DNA of 64,000 bases from Streptomyces parvus. GTDB taxonomy: Bacteria > Actinomycetota > Actinomycetes > Streptomycetales > Streptomycetaceae. Within the stretch, counting starts at the first letter, position 1. Every line of letters starts with the position of its first letter. A program made the translations under genes and the position numbers. The stretch is from assembly GCF_014648875.1 (NCBI RefSeq), contig NZ_BMRY01000010.1, forward strand, positions 124,001 through 188,000. Reading direction: 5' to 3'. Positions 23,621 to 33,160 of the stretch are shown in pieces. The notes below the pieces were generated by a model. That model did not search any database. It was given only the letters and a program-made list of their open reading frames with translations, and was not told the origin of the DNA.

Positions 23621-26083
23621 ATGGCCAGCACAGCAGCAGCCGACTTCCCGGCCGCCGACGCCTCCGAGGCCGAGCTCATGATCGGCGGGATGACCTGCGC
23701 CTCGTGCGCCGCCCGCGTCGAGAAGAAGCTCAACCGGATGGACGGCGTCACCGCCACGGTGAACTACGCGACCGAGAAGGCCCGCGTCACCTTCGGGGAG
23801 GGGCTGAAGCTGGGGGATCTCGTCGCCACGGTCGAGAAGACCGGCTACACGGCCCGCCCCGTCGCCCAGCCGTCCACTCCGGCCCCTGCACCCGCCCCTG
23901 AGGGCACCCGGGAGGCCGGCCCGGACCCCGCGCCGGAGGTCTCCCCGAAGCCCGCCTCGGACCCCGCGCCGGAGGTCTCCCCGAAGCCCGCCTCGGAGCC
24001 CGCACCGAAATCCGCCCCGCCGCCCGCTCCGGCGTTCACTCCGGAATCCGCTTCGGAGCCCGCCTCGGAACCCACCCCCGACTCCGTCGCCCGGGACATC
24101 GAGGCGGACCAGGAGGCCTCCCTCACCGCACTCCGGCAGCGCCTCCTCGTCTCGGCCGTGCTCGCCACCCCCGTCGTCCTGCTCGCCATGATCCCGGCCC
24201 TCCAGTTCGACTACTGGCAGTGGCTGAGCCTGACCCTCGCCGCGCCCGTCGTCGTCTGGGGCGGCCTGCCCTTCCACCGTGCCGCCTGGACCAACGCGAA
24301 GCACGGGGCGGCGACGATGGACACGCTGGTCTCGCTCGGCACCCTCGCCGCGTTCGGCTGGTCGGTGTGGGCCCTGTTCCTCGGCGACGCGGGGATGCCG
24401 GGCATGCGCCACGGCTTCGACCTCACCGTCTCCCGCGCCGACGCCACCTCGACGATCTACCTGGAGGTGGCGGCCGGGGTCATCACGTTCATCCTGCTGG
24501 GCCGCTGTCTGGAAGCCCGCGCCAAGCGGAAGTCCGGCGCGGCGCTGCGGGCGCTGATGCATCTGGGGGCGAAGGATGTCGCCGTGCTGAGGGGCGGCCG
24601 GGAGATGCGCGTCCCGGCGAGCACACTCGTCGTCGGGGACCGCTTCGTCGTGCGTCCCGGGGAGAAGATCGCGACGGACGGGACCGTGGTCGAGGGCTCC
24701 TCCGCCGTGGACGCCTCGATGCTCACCGGTGAATCCGTGCCCGTCGAGGTCACCACCGGCGACACCGTCACCGGCGCCACCCTCAACGCCGGAGGACGCC
24801 TCGTCGTCGAAGCCACCCGCGTCGGCGCCGACACCCAACTCGCCCGCATGGCCAAGCTCGTCGAGGACGCCCAGAACGGCAAGGCCTCCGCCCAGCGCCT
24901 CGCCGACCGCATCTCCGCCGTCTTCGTCCCGATCGTCATCGCCCTCGCCCTGGGCACCCTCGGCTACTGGCTCGGCAACGGCGCCGGACTCACCGCCGCC
25001 TTCACCGCGGCCGTCGCCGTCCTCATCATCGCCTGCCCCTGCGCCCTCGGCCTCGCCACCCCCACCGCCCTCATGGTCGGCACCGGACGCGGCGCCCAGC
25101 TCGGCATCCTCATCAAGGGCCCCGAAGTCCTCGAAACCACCCGCCGCGTCGACACCATCGTCCTCGACAAGACCGGCACCGTCACCACCGGCCGCATGAC
25201 CCTCCAGACCACCCACACCGCCGACGGAACCGACGAGGCCGAAGTCCTCCGGCTCGCCGGCGCCCTGGAGAACGCCTCCGAACACCCCATCGCCCAGGCC
25301 GTCGCCACCGCCGCAACCGACGCCACCGGGCCGCTCCCCACCCCCGAGGACTTCGCCAACATCCCCGGCCTCGGCGTCCAGGGCATCGTCGAGGGCCACG
25401 CCGTCCTCGTCGGCCGGCCCCGCCTCGTCGCCGATGCCGGGATCCCGCTCCCGCCCTCGCTGTCGCGGGCCCTGCAGGAGGACGAGGCGCACGGGCGTAC
25501 GGCGGTCGTCGCGGCCTGGGACGGGGAGGCCCGGGGCGTGTTCGGGGTGGCCGACGCCGTCAAGGAGAGCAGCGCGGCCGCCGTGGCCGAACTGCGGGCC
25601 CTCGGGCTGGAGCCCATCCTGCTGACCGGTGACAACCGGGCGGTGGCGGAGGCCGTGGCGCGCGAGGTGGGTATCGACAAGGTCCGCGCGGAGGTGCTCC
25701 CCGAGGACAAGGTGGAGGTCATCAAGCGCCTTCAGGCCGAGGGCCGGGTCGTCGCCATGGTCGGCGACGGGGTCAACGACGCGGCCGCTCTGGCCACGGC
25801 ATCCCTGGGGCTGGCGATGGGCACTGGGACGGATGCGGCGATCGAGGCGAGCGACCTCACACTGGTTCGTGGAGATCTCAAGGTGACAGCTGACGCAATC
25901 CGCCTTTCCAGGCGTACGCTGGCCACCATCAGGGGCAACCTCTTCTGGGCCTTCGGGTACAACGTCGCGGCCTTGCCCCTGGCTGCAAGTGGCCTGCTCA
26001 ACCCTATGATCGCGGGAGCCGCCATGGCGTTTTCGTCCGTGTTCGTCGTCACGAACAGCCTCAGGTTGCGTGCCTTCACGTAA
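23621..26083 (+). CDS. copA: copper-translocating P1B-type ATPase
   Basis: An 820-residue pump: metal-binding domain with MTCASC at residues 24-29, a Pro/Ala/Ser-rich linker (about 85-150) partly built from a 36-bp duplication, then eight membrane helices. CPC occurs in IIACPCALGLATP (about 473-485), DKTGT is the phosphorylation site, and HP (SEHPIAQAV) and GDGVNDAAAL close the ATP-binding domain. It exports Cu(I) to the outside. AGGAG precedes ATG 23621. Together with the CopZ-like gene and the CsoR box it forms a copper-detoxification unit. Confidence 0.93.
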   Translation: MASTAAADFPAADASEAELMIGGMTCASCAARVEKKLNRMDGVTATVNYATEKARVTFGEGLKLGDLVATVEKTGYTARPVAQPSTPAPAPAPEGTREAGPDPAPEVSPKPASDPAPEVSPKPASEPAPKSAPPPAPAFTPESASEPASEPTPDSVARDIEADQEASLTALRQRLLVSAVLATPVVLLAMIPALQFDYWQWLSLTLAAPVVVWGGLPFHRAAWTNAKHGAATMDTLVSLGTLAAFGWSVWALFLGDAGMPGMRHGFDLTVSRADATSTIYLEVAAGVITFILLGRCLEARAKRKSGAALRALMHLGAKDVAVLRGGREMRVPASTLVVGDRFVVRPGEKIATDGTVVEGSSAVDASMLTGESVPVEVTTGDTVTGATLNAGGRLVVEATRVGADTQLARMAKLVEDAQNGKASAQRLADRISAVFVPIVIALALGTLGYWLGNGAGLTAAFTAAVAVLIIACPCALGLATPTALMVGTGRGAQLGILIKGPEVLETTRRVDTIVLDKTGTVTTGRMTLQTTHTADGTDEAEVLRLAGALENASEHPIAQAVATAATDATGPLPTPEDFANIPGLGVQGIVEGHAVLVGRPRLVADAGIPLPPSLSRALQEDEAHGRTAVVAAWDGEARGVFGVADAVKESSAAAVAELRALGLEPILLTGDNRAVAEAVAREVGIDKVRAEVLPEDKVEVIKRLQAEGRVVAMVGDGVNDAAALATASLGLAMGTGTDAAIEASDLTLVRGDLKVTADAIRLSRRTLATIRGNLFWAFGYNVAALPLAASGLLNPMIAGAAMAFSSVFVVTNSLRLRAFT
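23923..23994. repeat. 36-bp tandem duplication in the copA linker
   Basis: Two exact 36-bp copies (23923-23958 and 23959-23994) encode the 12-residue unit DPAPEVSPKPAS twice in the flexible segment between the metal-binding domain and the first helix. Confidence 0.9.
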
Positions 26084-26618
26084 CTTCCACAAAGAGATTT
26101 AGATCACACCGATTTCAGGGTAACCATCCGGTGGGTTCGCGAGTCTTAGAGTGCGATTGCCAATGGATGTCTTGGGGGACGTCCGACGGAGTGTCTTGGG
26201 GGACGCTCCTGATGGCATGCGTTGGCCGGGGCACGTGCACCGGGGAGCTTTGAGCGGCCCTCCCGTGCGTACGTACCCCGGCAGATCGCGGCACAACAGA
26301 ACAACGGGAGCTTCGGCTCCCTGCAGACGCCCGGCCGGATCCCGTGGGGGGAATCCGCTCCGGGATATGGGAAGCGCCCCGACCGTCGACCCGTGGGGGG
26401 ATCGACGGCGGGGCGCTTCTCCCTTTTCCGGGGCCCGCCAGGGCCCCGCGCCCGCCCTGCACCGCCCCGCGCCCGCACTGTGCGCCGCACCCACCCCCGT
26501 AACGCCGAATCGCCCCGGACACCGCGCTCTGTGCGAAGCGCGGTACGCGGGGCGAAGGCAGTCGGCCGAAGAGGCCGGGCACTACGGGGCGGACACGAGG
26601 TCCGGGGCGAGGTCCGGG
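26084..26618. other. 535-bp non-coding region with RNA-like structure
   Basis: No convincing gene lies between the convergent copA and citrate synthase genes. Visible elements: TGTCTTGGGGGACG at 26168-26181 and again at 26192-26205 (24-bp period); a hairpin GGGAGC-TTCG-GCTCCC (26306-26321) with a stable UUCG loop; and the strong terminator at 26371-26419. Together they look like a small transcript on the plus strand ending near 26430. A reading frame starting at 26164 (MDVLGDVRRSVLGD) exists but runs antisense into citrate synthase and has no Shine-Dalgarno. Confidence 0.4.
26371..26419. terminator. strong terminator between copA and citA
   Basis: GAAGCGCCCCG plus CCGTCGA pair with TCGACGG plus CGGGGCGCTTC, an 18-bp stem with a single bulged A. 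CTCCCTTTT follows on the plus strand. Its symmetry lets it serve both convergent genes. Confidence 0.8.
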
Positions 26619-27917
26619 TCAGCGGCCCTCGACCGGGACGAAGTCGCGCAGGACCTCGCCGGTGTAGATCTGGCGCGGGCGGCCGATGCGGGAACCCGGC
26701 TCCTTGATCATCTCGTGCCACTGGGCGATCCAGCCGGGCAGCCGGCCGAGCGCGAAGAGGACGGTGAACATCTCGGTCGGGAAGCCCATGGCCCGGTAGA
26801 TCAGACCGGTGTAGAAGTCCACGTTGGGGTAGAGGTTGCGCGAGACGAAGTACTCGTCGGAGAGCGCGTGCTCCTCCAGCTTGAGCGCGATGTCGAGCAG
26901 CTCGTCGGACTTGCCGAGCGCGGACAGCACGTCGTGGGCGGCGGCCTTGATGATCTTGGCGCGCGGGTCGAAGGACTTGTACACCCGGTGGCCGAAGCCC
27001 ATCAGGCGGACGCCGTCCTCCTTGTTCTTCACCTTGCGGATGAAGGAGTCGACGTCGCCGCCGTTGGCCTGGATGCCTTCCAGCATCTCCAGGACCGACT
27101 GGTTGGCACCACCGTGCAGGGGGCCCCACAGTGCCGAGATACCGGCGGAGATCGAGGCGAACATGTTCGCCTGCGAGGAGCCGACCAGGCGCACGGTGGA
27201 GGTCGAACAGTTCTGCTCGTGGTCCGCGTGCAGGATGAGCAGCTTGTCCAGCGCCGAGACGACGACCGGGTCCAGCTCGTACTCCTGGGCGGGGACCGAG
27301 AAGGTCATGCGCAGGAAGTTCTCGACGTACCCGAGGTCGTTGCGCGGGTAGACGAACGGGTGCCCGATGGACTTCTTGTACGCGTACGCCGCGATCGTCG
27401 GCAGCTTCGCCAGCAGGCGGATCGTCGACAGGTGGCGCTGCTTCTCGTCGAACGGGTTGTGGCTGTCCTGGTAGAACGTGGACAGCGCGCTGACGACCGA
27501 GGACAGCATGGCCATCGGGTGGGCGTCGCGCGGGAAGCCGTCGAAGAACCGCTTGACGTCCTCGTGCAGCAGCGTGTGCTGGGTGATCTCGTTCTTGAAC
27601 GCCGCCAGCTCGTCGACCTTGGGAAGGTCACCGTTGATCAGCGTGTACGCGACCTCGAGGAACGACGAGCGCTCGGCGAGCTGCTCGATCGGGTATCCGC
27701 GGTAGCGCAGGATGCCCTGCTCGCCGTCGAGGTACGTGATGGCGGATTTATAGGCGGCGGTGTTGCCGTATCCGCTGTCCAGCGTCACCAGGCCGGTATT
27801 GGCCCGGAGCTTCCCGATGTCGAAGCCCTTGTCGCCGACGGTGCTGTCGATCACCGGGTAGGTGTACTCGTCATCGCCGTACCGCAGTACTACAGCGTTG
27901 TTGGTGTGCTCGCTCAC
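26619..27917 (-). CDS. citA: citrate synthase
   Basis: A 432-residue type II citrate synthase. FASISAGISALWGPLHGGANQSVLEML holds one active-site His, VRLMGFGHRVYKSFDPRA the second, and the C-terminal RPRQIYTGE the usual end; the N-terminal EYTYPVIDSTVGDKGFDIGKLRAQ-type stretch is characteristic. It condenses oxaloacetate and acetyl-CoA at the entry to the TCA cycle. GTG 27917 gives VSEHTNNAVVLRYGD, matching streptomycete homologues, with GAGGG upstream. Monocistronic; the region 27918-28132 upstream should hold its promoter. Confidence 0.95.
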   Translation of the reverse strand: MSEHTNNAVVLRYGDDEYTYPVIDSTVGDKGFDIGKLRANTGLVTLDSGYGNTAAYKSAITYLDGEQGILRYRGYPIEQLAERSSFLEVAYTLINGDLPKVDELAAFKNEITQHTLLHEDVKRFFDGFPRDAHPMAMLSSVVSALSTFYQDSHNPFDEKQRHLSTIRLLAKLPTIAAYAYKKSIGHPFVYPRNDLGYVENFLRMTFSVPAQEYELDPVVVSALDKLLILHADHEQNCSTSTVRLVGSSQANMFASISAGISALWGPLHGGANQSVLEMLEGIQANGGDVDSFIRKVKNKEDGVRLMGFGHRVYKSFDPRAKIIKAAAHDVLSALGKSDELLDIALKLEEHALSDEYFVSRNLYPNVDFYTGLIYRAMGFPTEMFTVLFALGRLPGWIAQWHEMIKEPGSRIGRPRQIYTGEVLRDFVPVEGR

Positions 27918-28132
27918 GTCATCCCTCACCGACGTAGTGCCTCTTCTTCGAGGTGCCCTGACTGTCTTCCACCCTCCCCCATTCGGCTCAGGAGAGTGCA
28001 CTCGGGGTCGTCCATTGGACCTACTGGCGGCACTGAGTGCCGCCAACTTACTCATCCTGCCCCCTTGACTGCGGTTCCGGAAGACCTCCGTGATGTTTCC
28101 CACCGATTTGATCGATCATTTTTGTGCAGGGG

Positions 28133-30358
28133 TCACGAGAAGTCTTCGCCGGAGCCGCCCCGGAGCCGGAAATCCAGTGCCGTACAACGCCTGCCTGCGG
28201 AAACCGTGCGGACCGCCTGGCCGATCGCCTTACGGGACCCGACGAGCACGACGAGCTTCTTGGCCCTCGTCACGGCCGTGTAGAGCAGGTTGCGCTGGAG
28301 CATCATCCAGGCGCTGGTGGTGACGGGGATGACGACGGCCGGATACTCGCTGCCCTGGGAGCGGTGGATCGTCATGGCGTACGCGTGGGCCAGCTCGTCC
28401 AGCTCGTCGAAGTCGTAGCCGATCTCCTCGTCCTCGTCGGTGCGGACGGTGAGCTTCTGCTCATCCACGTCGAGGCCGGTGACGATGCCGACGGTGCCGT
28501 TGAAGACGCCGTTCTCGCCCTTGTCGTAGTTGTTGCGGATCTGGGTGACCTTGTCGCCGACCCGGAAGACCCGGCCGCCGAACCGCTTCTCGGGGAGGTC
28601 GGGGCGGCCCGGGGTGATGGCCTGCTGGAGCAGCCCGTTCAGATGGCCCGCGCCGGCCGGGCCCCGGTGCATCGGGGCGAGGACCTGCACGTCGCGGCGG
28701 GCGTTGAGACCGAACTTGGCCGGAATGCGGCGGGCCGCGACATCGACGGCGAGCTTGCCCGCGTCCTCCGTCTCGTCCTCCACGAAGAGGAAGAAATCGC
28801 TCAGCCCCTCGGTGAGGGGTGGCTGTCCGGCGTTGATGCGGTGCGCGTTGGTGACCACGCCGGACTGCTGGGCCTGGCGGAAGATCCGGGTGAGCCGGAC
28901 GGCGGGGACCGGACCGCCCTCCGCGAGCAGATCGCTCAGCACCTCCCCCGCGCCGACCGAGGGCAGCTGGTCGACATCGCCCACCAGGAGGAGGTGGGCA
29001 CCGGGTGCCACCGCCTTCACGAGCTTGTTGGCGAGCAGCAGATCGAGCATCGACGCCTCGTCGACGACGACCAGATCGGCGTCCAGCGGACGGTCCCGGT
29101 CGTACGCGGCGTCCCCGCCCGGCTTCAGCTCCAGCAGCCGGTGCACGGTGGAGGCCTCGGCCCCGGTCAGCTCGGAGAGGCGTTTGGCGGCGCGCCCGGT
29201 GGGGGCGGCGAGCGCCACCTTGGCCTTCTTCGCCCGGGCCAGCTCGACGATCGACCGGACGGTGAACGACTTCCCGCAGCCGGGGCCGCCGGTCAGGACG
29301 GCCACCTTGCGGCTGAGCGCGAGACGTACGGCCTGCTCCTGCTCGGGCGCCAGCGAGGCCCCCGTACGCGTTGCCAGCCAGGCCAGGGCCTTGCCCCAGT
29401 CCACGTCCTGGAAGGCCGGCATCCGGTCTTCCTCCGTCCGCAGCAGCCGCCTGACCTGCCCGGCGAGGGACAGCTCGGCCCGGTGGAACGGGACGAGGTA
29501 GACCGCCGTGATCGGTTCGCCGCCCTCGGGGGACGGCACCTTCTCCCGTACGACGCCCTCCGGATCGGCGGCCAGCTCGGCCAGGCACTCGATGACCAGC
29601 CCGGTGTCGACCTGGAGGAGCTTGACGCCGTCCGCGATGAGCCGTTCCTCCGGGAGATAGCAGTGCCCCTGGTCGGAGGACTGGGACAGGGCGTACTGCA
29701 GCCCGGCCTTGACCCGCTCGGGGCTGTCGTGCGGGATGCCGACGGCCTGGGCGATCTTGTCCGCGGTGAGGAAGCCGATGCCCCAGACGTCGGCGGCCAG
29801 CCGGTAGGGCTGGTTCTTCACGACGGAGATCGAGGCGTCCTCGTACTTCTTGTAGATGCGGACGGCGATGGAGGTGGAGACGCCGACGCCCTGGAGGAAG
29901 ACCATGACCTCCTTGATCGCCTTCTGTTCCTCCCAGGCCGCCGCGATCATCTTCGTGCGCTTGGGGCCGAGGCCGGGGACCTCGACGAGCCGCTTCGGTT
30001 CCTGCTCGATGACGTCGAGGGTGTCGACGCCGAAGTGGGTGGTGATCCGGTCGGCCATCACCGGCCCGATGCCCTTGATCAGCCCGGAGCCCAGATAGCG
30101 GCGGATGCCCTGGATGGTGGCGGGCAGCACGGTGGTGTAGTTCTCCACGGTGAACTGCTTGCCGTACTGCGAGTGCGAGCCCCAACGGCCCTCCATCCGC
30201 AGCGACTCACCGACCTGCGCGCCGAGCAGCGCACCGACCACGGTGAGGAGGTCACCGGCTCCGCGCCCGGTGTCGACGCGGGCGACCGTGTACCCGTTCT
30301 CCTCGTTGGCGTAGGTGATCCGCTCCAGGACCCCTTCGAGGACGGCCATGTTGGACAT
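28133..30358 (-). CDS. RecD2-like SF1B DNA helicase
   Basis: A 741-residue protein with the RecD2 layout: an N-terminal OB-like and tandem helix-hairpin-helix part (YLGSGLIKGIGPVMADRI, VPGLGPKRTKMI), then Walker A LTGGPGCGKSFTVRSI, Walker B LVVVDEASMLD, motif III GDVDQLPSVGAGEVL and C-terminal AYAMTIHRSQGSEYPAVVIP (motif VI TVTRAKKLVVLVG). RecD2 is a 5'-3' helicase found where RecBC is absent; roles in repair and mismatch tolerance are known. ATG 30349 is an alternative start. Confidence 0.9.
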   Translation of the reverse strand: MSNMAVLEGVLERITYANEENGYTVARVDTGRGAGDLLTVVGALLGAQVGESLRMEGRWGSHSQYGKQFTVENYTTVLPATIQGIRRYLGSGLIKGIGPVMADRITTHFGVDTLDVIEQEPKRLVEVPGLGPKRTKMIAAAWEEQKAIKEVMVFLQGVGVSTSIAVRIYKKYEDASISVVKNQPYRLAADVWGIGFLTADKIAQAVGIPHDSPERVKAGLQYALSQSSDQGHCYLPEERLIADGVKLLQVDTGLVIECLAELAADPEGVVREKVPSPEGGEPITAVYLVPFHRAELSLAGQVRRLLRTEEDRMPAFQDVDWGKALAWLATRTGASLAPEQEQAVRLALSRKVAVLTGGPGCGKSFTVRSIVELARAKKAKVALAAPTGRAAKRLSELTGAEASTVHRLLELKPGGDAAYDRDRPLDADLVVVDEASMLDLLLANKLVKAVAPGAHLLLVGDVDQLPSVGAGEVLSDLLAEGGPVPAVRLTRIFRQAQQSGVVTNAHRINAGQPPLTEGLSDFFLFVEDETEDAGKLAVDVAARRIPAKFGLNARRDVQVLAPMHRGPAGAGHLNGLLQQAITPGRPDLPEKRFGGRVFRVGDKVTQIRNNYDKGENGVFNGTVGIVTGLDVDEQKLTVRTDEDEEIGYDFDELDELAHAYAMTIHRSQGSEYPAVVIPVTTSAWMMLQRNLLYTAVTRAKKLVVLVGSRKAIGQAVRTVSAGRRCTALDFRLRGGSGEDFS

Positions 30359-30419
30359 GACCCGACGCTACCCGGTGCCACTGACAGGCCGGTTCGCGGG
30401 AGGGCGGCGGCAAGCGGGC

Positions 30420-30977
30420 TCAGGGGGCGGGTGGCGTCGGGCCGCCGTTCTCGTACTCGTTCGCCAACAGCGCGTCCATGGTGGAGCGCAGGGTGCCGAG
30501 GAACTGCTCGAACCGCTGGATCTCCTGCGCCGGGTACGCCGCCATCGCCTCCGCCATCCGCTCGCTGTACGGGCCGAAGAACGCCATGGCGCGCGGCCGG
30601 ATGTCCGGGCTGCTGCGCAGGGTCACCACCCGGCGGTCGGCGCTCTCGCGGGTACGCACGATGTGGCCCGCCTGTTCGAGCCGCTTGAGCAGGATGGCGG
30701 TGGCGCCGGAGGAGAGCGAGACGCGTTCGCTGAGCCGGGCCGGCGACAGGGGTGCGCCCTGGTCCTCCGCGTAGAGGATCTCGACGAGGGCGGCGGCGTC
30801 GGTGGAGTGCAGCCCGAGCCAGGCCGCGAAGCGGCGGGTGAACTCGGTGTAGTTCGCCCCGAAGGCGCGCAGGCCGTCCATCACGCGGTCGACCCGTACG
30901 CCCTCGGGGTCGGCAGCGCCGTGCCTGTCGGCGTGGTCGGCCGCACCGCTGCCGTCGGCTTCGCGCCCGTTCGTCAT
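30420..30977 (-). CDS. MarR-family regulator
   Basis: A 185-residue protein with the MarR winged helix: SPARLSERVSLSSGATAILLKRLEQAGHIVRTRESADRRVVTLRSS (about residues 77-122), flanked by helices for dimerisation. ATG 30977 has GAGGGG 8 bases upstream. It is divergent from an MFS exporter, and two palindromes with CTTTG/CAAAG arms lie between them, so it probably represses the exporter and itself until an inducer binds. Confidence 0.88.
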   Translation of the reverse strand: MTNGREADGSGAADHADRHGAADPEGVRVDRVMDGLRAFGANYTEFTRRFAAWLGLHSTDAAALVEILYAEDQGAPLSPARLSERVSLSSGATAILLKRLEQAGHIVRTRESADRRVVTLRSSPDIRPRAMAFFGPYSERMAEAMAAYPAQEIQRFEQFLGTLRSTMDALLANEYENGGPTPPAP

Positions 30978-31040
30978 CGGCACTGCCCCTCGCTCTCTTC
31001 CGCTTCCACTTCCGGTTTCGGCTCCGGCTCCGGCTCCGGT

Positions 31041-31069
31041 TTGACAACCTACCCCGCCTTATTTAGCTT
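31041..31069 (+). promoter_or_regulatory. promoter of the MFS gene
   Basis: TTGACA (31041-31046) and TAGCTT (31064-31069) are 17 bases apart. The -10 box lies inside the first MarR-type palindrome, so operator binding would shut the promoter. Confidence 0.6.
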
Positions 31070-31100
31070 TGCCACAAAGCTATTTATCTTTGCGACAAAG
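31065..31100. promoter_or_regulatory. tandem MarR-type operators
   Basis: AGCTTTG-CCA-CAAAGCT (31065-31081) is a perfect 7-bp inverted repeat. CTTTG-CGA-CAAAG (31088-31100) is a second copy with the same spacer length, 22 bp further on (about two helical turns). They lie between the divergent marR and MFS genes in an AT-rich island. Confidence 0.72.
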
Positions 31101-31123
31101 CAATATTCGGGAGTCGAAGCACC

Positions 31124-32794
31124 GTGACCGAACCTGCGGAATCCCCACCCACAGCCCGCCAGTGGCTGGGCCTCGTCGCCGTGGCGGCCGGAGTGGCCCT
31201 GATCGTCGTCGACCTGACGATCGTCAACGTGATCCTCGCGCCGATCATCGAGGACCTGTCCATCGGCTCGTCGGAGGCCCAGTGGATCCAGGAGTCGTAC
31301 GCGATCACGTTCGCGGCGCTCCTGCTGGTCACCGGACGCCTCAGCGACCTCCACGGCGCGCGCCGGATCTTCCTGCTGGGCCTCGTCGTGTTCGGCGCGA
31401 CGAGCCTGCTGGCCGCGCTGGCTCCCAGCGGTGGCCTGCTGATCCTCGCCCGGTTCGTCCAGGGCGTCGGCGGGGCGATGATGCTGCCCACCTCGCTGGC
31501 CCTGCTGAACGCCACGTTCACCGGGCGGGCGCGCGGTCAGGCGTTCGCCGTGTGGGGCTCGACCATCGGAGCGGCGGCGGCCGTGGGACCGCTGCTGGGC
31601 GGGTGGCTCGCGGACATCTCCTGGCGCTGGGCCTTCGGCATCAACATCCCGCTGGTCGCCCTCATCGTGTGGGGGGTGCTCCGGTACCTCGACGTGTCGC
31701 CCCGCACCCGGGGCCGTATCGACGGCGTCGGCGCGGTGCTGTCGGCGGTGGGCCTGGGGCTGCTCTCGTTCGTCCTGATCGAGGGACGTACGTACGGCTG
31801 GCTGACGACGACGAAGCCGCTGGAGGTAGGGGCCTTCTCCTGGTCCGGCGGGCTCTCGCCGGTCTTCGTCGCCCTGATCATGTCCGCGCTGGCGCTGGGC
31901 GCGTTCTGGCGCAGGCAGGCCGTGCTGAGCCGGGCCGGGGACGAGCCGCTCATGGACGTGGGGCTGTTCTCCATCCGCTCGTTCCGCAACGGGAACTTCG
32001 TGACGCTGATGGTCGGTCTCGGCGAGTTCGGCATCATCGCGGTGCTGCCGCTCTGGCTGCAGTTCGCCCTCGGCTACAGCGCGTTCGAGGCCGGTCTCGC
32101 TCTCGTCGCCCTGGCTGCGGGCAGCTTCGCGGCCTCCGGGGCGAGCTTCCCGATGGCCGCGACCGTGTCCGCGCTCGCCCAGGTCAGGATCGGACTGGTG
32201 CTGGAGGCCGCCGGGCTGACCATGCTGGCGCTGATCGCCTCCACGGACAGTGCGTGGTGGCTCATCGCCGTCGCGTTGTTCGTGTACGGGATCGGTGTCG
32301 GCTTCGCCACGGCGCAGGTGACCAACATCGTCCTGGTGGACGTACCGGAACGGAGCGGCGGCCAGGCGTCCGGCATCCAGAGCGCGGCCCGCGAGCTGGG
32401 GTCGGCCCTCGGTATCGCCCTCCTGACCACGCTGTTCTTCAGCACTCTGGCCTCCGGGGTGACCGACCGGCTCACCCGGGAAGGCCTCTCGACGGACGAG
32501 GCGGAACGGATCGGCGGCGTGGTGACGGACAGCGCCGGATCGGTGATCGACGCCCTCGCCGCACAGCCGCGTACGGCATCGGCGGCGGAGGCGGCACGCG
32601 AGGCGATGGCGGTCGGTGTCCAGGTCACCGGGTACGTCTGCGCGGGTCTGCTGCTCCTGGCGCTGGCGGCGACGCTGTTCATGTCGCCGAAGGCGCGTAA
32701 GGGGGCGGGGACGAGAGCGGGGACGGTGGACGCGGGGCCGGAAGCTCGCGGGAAGGATCTCGGCGAGCGCACGGCGGCCCGGCCGCCGGAGTGA
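31124..32794 (+). CDS. MFS multidrug exporter, DHA2 type
   Basis: A 556-residue membrane protein with about 14 hydrophobic helices, as in EmrB/QacA transporters. LIVVDLTIVNVILAPIIEDL near the start is the family motif D1 region, GRLSDLHGARRIFLLGL the motif A loop, and GPLLGGWLADISWRWAFGINIP the motif C helix of antiporters. GGGAG precedes GTG 31124. Controlled by the divergent MarR gene. The substrate is not predictable; drug or metabolite export by proton antiport. Confidence 0.9.
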   Translation: MTEPAESPPTARQWLGLVAVAAGVALIVVDLTIVNVILAPIIEDLSIGSSEAQWIQESYAITFAALLLVTGRLSDLHGARRIFLLGLVVFGATSLLAALAPSGGLLILARFVQGVGGAMMLPTSLALLNATFTGRARGQAFAVWGSTIGAAAAVGPLLGGWLADISWRWAFGINIPLVALIVWGVLRYLDVSPRTRGRIDGVGAVLSAVGLGLLSFVLIEGRTYGWLTTTKPLEVGAFSWSGGLSPVFVALIMSALALGAFWRRQAVLSRAGDEPLMDVGLFSIRSFRNGNFVTLMVGLGEFGIIAVLPLWLQFALGYSAFEAGLALVALAAGSFAASGASFPMAATVSALAQVRIGLVLEAAGLTMLALIASTDSAWWLIAVALFVYGIGVGFATAQVTNIVLVDVPERSGGQASGIQSAARELGSALGIALLTTLFFSTLASGVTDRLTREGLSTDEAERIGGVVTDSAGSVIDALAAQPRTASAAEAAREAMAVGVQVTGYVCAGLLLLALAATLFMSPKARKGAGTRAGTVDAGPEARGKDLGERTAARPPE

Positions 32795-32815
32795 CCGGGG
32801 TGACCGGGATCCGCG

Positions 32816-33043
32816 CTACTGCCGTGGGACCGGGCCGGCCAGCCTGTTCTCCCAGGACCAGGCGGCTGTGCCCACTCGATTGCGGACCCTCAACTTCGCC
32901 TGGACGTTGGCGATGTGGGTCTTGGCGGTGCCCGCCGTGATGACGAGTTTCTCCCTGATCTCGGCGTTGGTGAGTCCCACGGCGACCAGCCGGGCGATCT
33001 CCTTCTCCCGGGCGGTGAGAGGCGGCGGAGGCGCGGACGCCAC
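32816..33043 (-). pseudogene. LuxR-type HTH remnant
   Basis: Seventy-five residues carrying only the C-terminal LuxR/NarL HTH (LTAREKEIARLVAVGLTNAEIREKLVITAGTAKTHIANVQAKLRVRNRVGTAA). No receiver or sensor domain is joined: reading upstream in frame gives a Pro-rich stretch and a stop near 33130, just before the next gene. It may be the 3' end of a deleted response regulator, or a free-standing HTH protein starting at GTG 33043. A Shine-Dalgarno is not evident, which favours the remnant. Confidence 0.6.
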
Positions 33044-33160
33044 CGGGGCGGGGGTTTTGTGCCGATCGGCGGATGGAATCGGGGGCGGCGGAGAGCGAGG
33101 CTTGAGCCGTTCGACCGACCGGGGTCAACGTCATTCCCCGCCAGAACAAGGGAGTCCACC

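Noticed and set aside
26151..28283. Plus-strand protein gene starting in the copA-citA gap
   Set aside because: No ribosome site; crosses a strong terminator and then runs antisense through citrate synthase.
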